Positions 12,901 to 16,286 of a stretch of 16,286 nucleotides of DNA are shown here, one piece after another. The DNA is taken from contig CANJCG010000027.1 of assembly GCA_947472655.1 (NCBI GenBank), positions 1 through 16,286 on the forward strand. Reading direction: 5' to 3'. Below the pieces are notes generated by a model. It was not told where the DNA came from and did not search any database. It saw only the letters and a list, made by a program, of their open reading frames with translations. The stretch is from Actinomycetota bacterium (GTDB taxonomy: Bacteria > Actinomycetota > Actinomycetes > S36-B12). Made by a program: the position numbers and the translations under genes. How positions within the stretch are numbered: the first letter of the stretch is position 1; each line of letters opens with the position of its first letter.

Positions 12901-12906
12901 CATCCA

Positions 12907-12924
12907 CCCTCCGGAGGGGTTTTT
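12907..12924 (+). promoter_or_regulatory. Hairpin covering the hup ribosome binding site
   Basis: CCCTCC (12907-12912) is directly followed by GGAGGG (12913-12918), and the ribosome binding site GGAGG lies in the second half. A run of five T (12920-12924) follows, before the GTG at 12927. The same structure resembles a small intrinsic terminator. It could hide the ribosome binding site or attenuate transcription. Confidence 0.5.
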
Positions 12925-12926
12925 CT

Positions 12927-13328
12927 GTGAACAAGGCTGAACTAATTGAAGTTGTTGCAACCCAGCTCGACCTGAGCAAGCGTCAGGTTTCTGAAGTTGT
13001 AGACGCATTCCTCGACGAGACGAAGAGGGCTGTCGCTAAGGGCGAGCGTGTTGCCGTCAGTGGCTTTGGCATCTTCGAGCGCGCAGAGCGCAATGCTCGC
13101 TTGGGTCGTAACCCACGCACAGGCGAAGCAGTAAAGATCAAGGCAACCAAGCTTCCTAAGTTCCGTGCAGCTGCTGAGTTCAAGGCAACTGTTGCTGGCG
13201 CGAAGAAAGCTGCACCTGCAAAGAAGGCTCCAGCGAAGAAAGCTGCTGCTAAGAAGGCTCCAGCGAAGAAAGCTGCTGCTAAGAAGGCTGCTGCTAAGAA
13301 GGCTGTAAAGAAGACCGCACGCCGCTAG
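12927..13328 (+). CDS. hup: Histone-like HU protein with Lys/Ala-rich C-terminal tail
   Basis: This 133-residue nucleoid protein has a normal HU domain (about 1-90): NKAELIEVVA at the start and the signature GFGIFERAERNARLGRNP (46-63), with the DNA-intercalating proline near P63. After residue 91 follows a low-complexity tail of K-K-A and P-A-K-K repeats up to KKTARR, typical of actinobacterial HupB/HupS, which adds histone H1-like nonspecific DNA binding and RNA contact. The GTG start has GGAGG about nine bases upstream inside a hairpin. In the tail, two exact 30-bp tandem copies (13221-13250 and 13251-13280) are present. The gene follows leuCD, as in many actinomycetes, and ends before a strong terminator. 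Confidence 0.97.
   Translation: MNKAELIEVVATQLDLSKRQVSEVVDAFLDETKRAVAKGERVAVSGFGIFERAERNARLGRNPRTGEAVKIKATKLPKFRAAAEFKATVAGAKKAAPAKKAPAKKAAAKKAPAKKAAAKKAAAKKAVKKTARR
13221..13280 (+). repeat. Exact 30-bp tandem duplication within the hup tail
   Basis: Bases 13221-13250 and 13251-13280 are identical and code for the ten-residue unit KKAPAKKAAA. A partial third copy continues (13281-13295). Exact nucleotide identity implies recent slippage, so tail length may vary between strains. Confidence 0.9.
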
Positions 13329-13337
13329 TCGTTACTT

Positions 13338-13374
13338 ACTGAAGGGCCTCACCGTTTTGGTGGGGTCCTTCAGT
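13338..13374. terminator. Bidirectional terminator between hup and cofC/fbiD
   Basis: A 16-bp stem (13338-13353 with 13359-13374, two G-U pairs) with loop GTTTT lies between the convergent gene ends at 13328 and 13380. A short ATTTCT follows on the plus strand. Confidence 0.75.
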
Positions 13375-13379
13375 ATTTC

Positions 13380-14000
13380 TCAGGACTTAGCAGCCAACAA
13401 CGCACTCGTAGCCGGCCCGACACCGATGCGTTGGGCATCCCACAGGTCAATCCCGGTATCGACATCTCGACGAGCACGCGCGAGCGCTACATGAATCGCG
13501 GGCTCGACACCGGTGATTTCGATGAATCCAGCTTGGGCATGACGAGCGTGGGAGCGCACACCAAAGAGCGGAGTGCAGGTCGTTGCATCGTGGGCTAACA
13601 GCATCGTTGTGCCAAGACCTTGGGCATCTGACACAAATGCCAACCGATGATCGTTGGCGAACGCGAGCACCGCATCCAAGGCGTGCGTGGTCAGGCAAGG
13701 AAGATCAGACGTCAATACGATGACTGGGCCGTGGTCGATGAGATCTAATCCTTGCTGGATATCTTCATTTAATCCCTGAGAAATCAAAACTTTGACCCGA
13801 ATCCTGGGAGTGCCCAGCACGACGAGGTCGTCCTCATCAGTCACCACAATGATTTGGCCGATCAATTCAGATCCTTGCAACGCCGTTAAAACATCACTTA
13901 GGAAGACTCGCGAAAGCGCTTCGCGCCCATGGGGATCGCTCGCAAGCCTCGATTTTGCCTCGTGATGGGCTTTGACGGGCACAATCGCTGACCACTGCAT
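13380..14000 (-). CDS. fbiD: Phosphoenolpyruvate/2-phospholactate guanylyltransferase (F420 biosynthesis)
   Basis: This 206-residue enzyme of the CofC/FbiD family joins GTP to phosphoenolpyruvate (actinobacteria) or 2-phospholactate (archaea) to make the activated precursor used by FbiA in coenzyme F420 synthesis. The MobA-like nucleotidyltransferase fold shows VPVK...AKSRLA (7-20), SDLPCL (98-103, acidic metal site), QGLGTTML (127-134) and FGVRSHARHAQAG (146-158), then a DVDT (179-182) near the end. The ATG at 14000 is preferred because the family begins with W-x-x-V-P-V-K and because GGATGAAG precedes it; the frame is open to 14204, but that part overlaps gpsA. It diverges from gpsA with 70 bp between starts. 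The other fbi genes are not in this window. Confidence 0.88.
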   Translation of the reverse strand: MQWSAIVPVKAHHEAKSRLASDPHGREALSRVFLSDVLTALQGSELIGQIIVVTDEDDLVVLGTPRIRVKVLISQGLNEDIQQGLDLIDHGPVIVLTSDLPCLTTHALDAVLAFANDHRLAFVSDAQGLGTTMLLAHDATTCTPLFGVRSHARHAQAGFIEITGVEPAIHVALARARRDVDTGIDLWDAQRIGVGPATSALLAAKS

Positions 14001-14070
14001 GTCTTCATCCAACCGTATCGGGGCATTAGTCTTGGGCAGTGTTCTTTCGCGACGGTCATGGGGTCCAAGA

Positions 14071-15096
14071 ATGAGCCGCGTCGCCACTATGGGCGCGGGC
14101 TCTTGGGGCAGCGTCTTTTCCATGGTCATGGCAGATGCCGGTAGCGACGTTGTTATCTGGTCGCGCGATGGAGAAGTGGCCACTGAAATCAATTCGAGCC
14201 ACACAAATAGTAGGTATCACGCTGACTTGGAACTGCCCTTATCAATACGGGCCACCACCGATGCTCAGCAGGCACTAGCGGGCGCTGACGTTGTCGTCAT
14301 CGCACTTCCAGCCCAAGAGTTGCGTGCCAACCTCGCACAGTGGCGTCAGTTCATCCCGGCAGGGGCGATCTTGGTGAGTCTGATTAAGGGCGTCGAACTT
14401 GGCACGATGCTGCGTATGAGTGAAGTGATCGCAGCAGAAACAGGTGCAGTACCGGAACGCATCGTGGTGGTTTCAGGTCCAAACCTTGCTAATGAAATAG
14501 CCCAGCGTCAGCCGTCAGCAACCACGGTTGCCTGCGTTGATGAGGGCAGTGCACAGCGACTCCAAGATGCCTGCACTACCGAGTATTTCCGGCCCTACTG
14601 GACAACGGATGTCGTCGGAACCGAAATTGGCGGAGCCGTGAAAAACGTGATCGCGGTAGCCAACGGTATGGCTGTTGGAATGGGGCTCGGCGAAAATTCG
14701 CAAGCCTCTCTCATGACTCGTGGCCTTGCCGAGATTGCCCGACTTGGAGTTGTGCTTGGCGCTGATCCATTGACATTCCAGGGATTAGCAGGGGTCGGCG
14801 ACCTCGTGGCCACCTGTCAATCACCGCTTTCCCGTAATCGCTCATTTGGCGAGAGTCTGGGCATGGGAAACAGTGTTGACCAAACAATTGCGCAGATGAA
14901 GCAAACCTGCGAGGCCTACAAAAGTTGTGAACCAATTCTTGAACTCGCGAAAACTCATGGTGTGGAAATGCCAATCACTGAGCAAGTAGTCAACGTGCTA
15001 CATAACGGTGCATCGGTGAAAACTATGGCCGCTGCATTTATGGCGCGAGACACCAAGCATGAGCAGGAAAGCACGTCTCCTGGATTGACACCGTGA
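14071..15096 (+). CDS. gpsA: Glycerol-3-phosphate dehydrogenase [NAD(P)+]
   Basis: This 341-residue enzyme reduces dihydroxyacetone phosphate to sn-glycerol 3-phosphate for membrane phospholipid synthesis. It has the nucleotide-binding motif MGAGSWG (7-13), SGPNLANEIA, the catalytic lysines K106 (in LIKGVELG) and K191 (in GAVKNVIAVANGM), and the TRGLAEIARLG helix. These are close to E. coli GpsA K110 and K195. The ATG at 14071 is chosen because the Rossmann fold starts there; an in-frame start at 13972 would run into the divergent fbiD gene. No strong Shine-Dalgarno is visible. Its TGA overlaps the GTG of ddl by 4 bp, so both are translated together. It is first in the gpsA-ddl-thiL operon. 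Confidence 0.96.
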   Translation: MSRVATMGAGSWGSVFSMVMADAGSDVVIWSRDGEVATEINSSHTNSRYHADLELPLSIRATTDAQQALAGADVVVIALPAQELRANLAQWRQFIPAGAILVSLIKGVELGTMLRMSEVIAAETGAVPERIVVVSGPNLANEIAQRQPSATTVACVDEGSAQRLQDACTTEYFRPYWTTDVVGTEIGGAVKNVIAVANGMAVGMGLGENSQASLMTRGLAEIARLGVVLGADPLTFQGLAGVGDLVATCQSPLSRNRSFGESLGMGNSVDQTIAQMKQTCEAYKSCEPILELAKTHGVEMPITEQVVNVLHNGASVKTMAAAFMARDTKHEQESTSPGLTP

Positions 15097-16163
15097 CCAA
15101 GATTCGCGTGGCAGTGCTCTTCGGGGGCCGAAGCAGCGAACACAGTATTTCTTGTGTCAGCGCAAGCGGAGTGATGCGAGCTTTGGATCCAGAAAAATAT
15201 GACGTACTAGCGCTGGGTATTTCTCAGCGCGGGCGCTGGATCAGAATGGATTCTCATGCTGCTTTCTCAATGGCCACTGGTGACTTTCCATGCGTGCCCG
15301 ACGATGGCACGGGGGCTGCTCTCAGCCCAGATCCGGTAGTGCTGGCAACCGAACTCGGCGCCATCGACGTTGTCTTTCCCGTACTTCATGGACCTTGGGG
15401 TGAAGACGGCACTATTCAAGGGCTGCTCGAGCTCGCCGGCATTCCCTATGTTGGCTCCGGCGTATTGGCTTCAGCTGCGGGCATGGACAAAGTCACGATG
15501 AAGGTGTTGCTTGCTCATGCAGGACTTAATGTGGGCAAGTTCGTATGTATTACTGATCGGCAATGGCGAAGTGAAAAAGACGAGTGCATTGCAGCGGTAA
15601 ATAATCTTGGTTACCCCGTGTTTGTGAAGCCTGCTCGAGCTGGCTCTTCGCGCGGGATTAGCAAAGTTACAAGCGAATCCGAACTTGTCGCCGCGATTGA
15701 AGAAGCTCGCGAACATGATCCTCGAGTCATTGTGGAAGCGAGCGTTCAGCAATCTCGTGAACTTGAGTGCGGAGTGCTTTCAAGTGAATTTGGTTCACTT
15801 ACTGCGAGTCGGATCGCCGAAATTATTATTGGCGGGAAACATGAATTCTATGATTTCGAGGCGAAATACTTAGAAGACTCAGCCGAACTAGTAGTGCCCG
15901 CTGACCTACCGATAGGTGTTGAACTTGAGTTGCAGTCCTTAGCGATTCGCGCCTTTGAGGCCTTGGGTTGCGAGGGATTAGCGCGAGTTGATTTCTTCTT
16001 AGATAGTGCGGGAAACATAATCATCAATGAGGTCAACACCATGCCAGGCTTCACTCCAATTTCGATGTACCCGCGCATGTGGCAGGTCAGCGGGATCGAG
16101 TATGGCGAGCTGATTGACACGCTGATTAACGACGCGCGTCGCCGCGGCACTGGGCTTCGATAG
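15093..16163 (+). CDS. ddl: D-alanine--D-alanine ligase
   Basis: This 356-residue ATP-grasp ligase joins two D-alanines for peptidoglycan precursors. Motifs are GGRSSEHSIS (11-20, with E16), HGPWGEDG (99-106), the ATP-site KPARAGSSRG (179-188), YDFEAKY (253-259), ARVDFF (297-302) and NEVNTMPGFTP (312-322). Length and the extra insert near 50-85 fit the DdlA subtype. It begins with GTG in a GTGA overlap with gpsA and is followed after 2 bp by thiL, so it is in the middle of a tight operon. No vancomycin-type Lys/Phe substitution was visible in the YDFEAKY loop, which suits D-Ala-D-Ala activity. Confidence 0.96.
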   Translation: MTKIRVAVLFGGRSSEHSISCVSASGVMRALDPEKYDVLALGISQRGRWIRMDSHAAFSMATGDFPCVPDDGTGAALSPDPVVLATELGAIDVVFPVLHGPWGEDGTIQGLLELAGIPYVGSGVLASAAGMDKVTMKVLLAHAGLNVGKFVCITDRQWRSEKDECIAAVNNLGYPVFVKPARAGSSRGISKVTSESELVAAIEEAREHDPRVIVEASVQQSRELECGVLSSEFGSLTASRIAEIIIGGKHEFYDFEAKYLEDSAELVVPADLPIGVELELQSLAIRAFEALGCEGLARVDFFLDSAGNIIINEVNTMPGFTPISMYPRMWQVSGIEYGELIDTLINDARRRGTGLR

Positions 16164-16165
16164 CA

Positions 16166-16286
16166 GTGTCCGACTCAGGAACCCTTGCCGATGTTGGTGA
16201 ATTCGGCCTCATCGATCGCATCACTGGCGGACTGCCGGATCATCCTTTGGTCATCGTTGGGCCAGGCGATGATGCAGCGATCGTCA
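16166..16286 (+). CDS. thiL: Thiamine-monophosphate kinase, N-terminal fragment
   Basis: The GTG at 16166 opens a frame that runs off the window, giving 40 residues. They contain EFGLIDRI and VGPGDDAAIV, the ThiL N-terminal helix and the GDDAA metal/ATP-binding motif of the AIR synthase/PurM-like fold. ThiL phosphorylates thiamine monophosphate to the diphosphate coenzyme. It lies 2 bp after ddl as the third gene of the operon. The rest of the gene is outside. Confidence 0.92.
   Translation, partial: MSDSGTLADVGEFGLIDRITGGLPDHPLVIVGPGDDAAIV

Noticed and set aside
13972..14070. N-terminal extension of gpsA to 13972, and of fbiD to 14204
   Set aside because: The Rossmann motif of GpsA and the VPVK motif of FbiD start directly after the inner ATGs, and the extensions would overlap each other.
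1..16286. CRISPR array, insertion sequence, integrase or phage genes
   Set aside because: No regularly spaced repeats, no transposase- or integrase-like protein and no terminal inverted repeats with target duplications were seen.

Overview
This window reads as a chromosomal segment of an actinomycete (Actinomycetota) with moderate GC, by eye about half G+C. The evidence is the gene order ilvE, cimA, FAH-family gene, gltX, tRNA-Gln/tRNA-Glu, then ndgR (divergent) with leuC and leuD, hup, cofC/fbiD, gpsA, ddl, thiL; a histone-like HU protein with a long Lys/Ala-rich tail; an F420-biosynthesis guanylyltransferase; frequent GTG starts; and several starts that sit about 7 nt after a -10-like box with no Shine-Dalgarno, as in leaderless actinobacterial transcripts. 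An aquatic, lower-GC actinomycete lineage would fit, but the genus cannot be read from the sequence.

Layout. (1) 1-4322, plus strand: the 3' end of ilvE, a regulated leader, then cimA, a fumarylacetoacetate-hydrolase-family gene and gltX. The leader (299-393) contains a nine-codon ORF with three consecutive Ile codons, a strong hairpin and an intrinsic terminator, all upstream of citramalate synthase, the entry enzyme of the pyruvate route to isoleucine. (2) 4284-5093, minus: a YihY-type membrane protein whose 3' end overlaps that of gltX. (3) 5185-5431: tRNA-Gln(CUG), tRNA-Glu(CUC) and a terminator. (4) 5432-9957: what looks like an accessory block between conserved landmarks. It holds a small peptide gene resembling a Nif11-type RiPP precursor, a secreted beta-propeller protein, a small 2TM protein, a short-chain dehydrogenase and a secreted NTF2-like protein. 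(5) 9958-12722: the IclR-type regulator ndgR/ltbR divergent from leuCD, sharing a 60-bp region with a clear palindromic operator. (6) 12927-16286: hup, convergent cofC/fbiD, then the tightly packed gpsA-ddl-thiL operon.

How the genes work together. Much of the window serves branched-chain amino acid synthesis: CimA makes citramalate, LeuCD isomerises isopropylmalate and citramalate, and IlvE is the final aminotransferase. Two separate controls are visible: an apparent Ile attenuator before cimA and an NdgR/LtbR-type operator before leuCD. GltX and the two tRNAs for Gln and Glu form a translation cluster. The last operon joins lipid precursor (GpsA), cell wall (Ddl) and thiamine (ThiL) functions.

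The two items most worth following up are the isoleucine attenuator and the orphan RiPP-like precursor. No CRISPR array, transposase, integrase or rRNA was seen.
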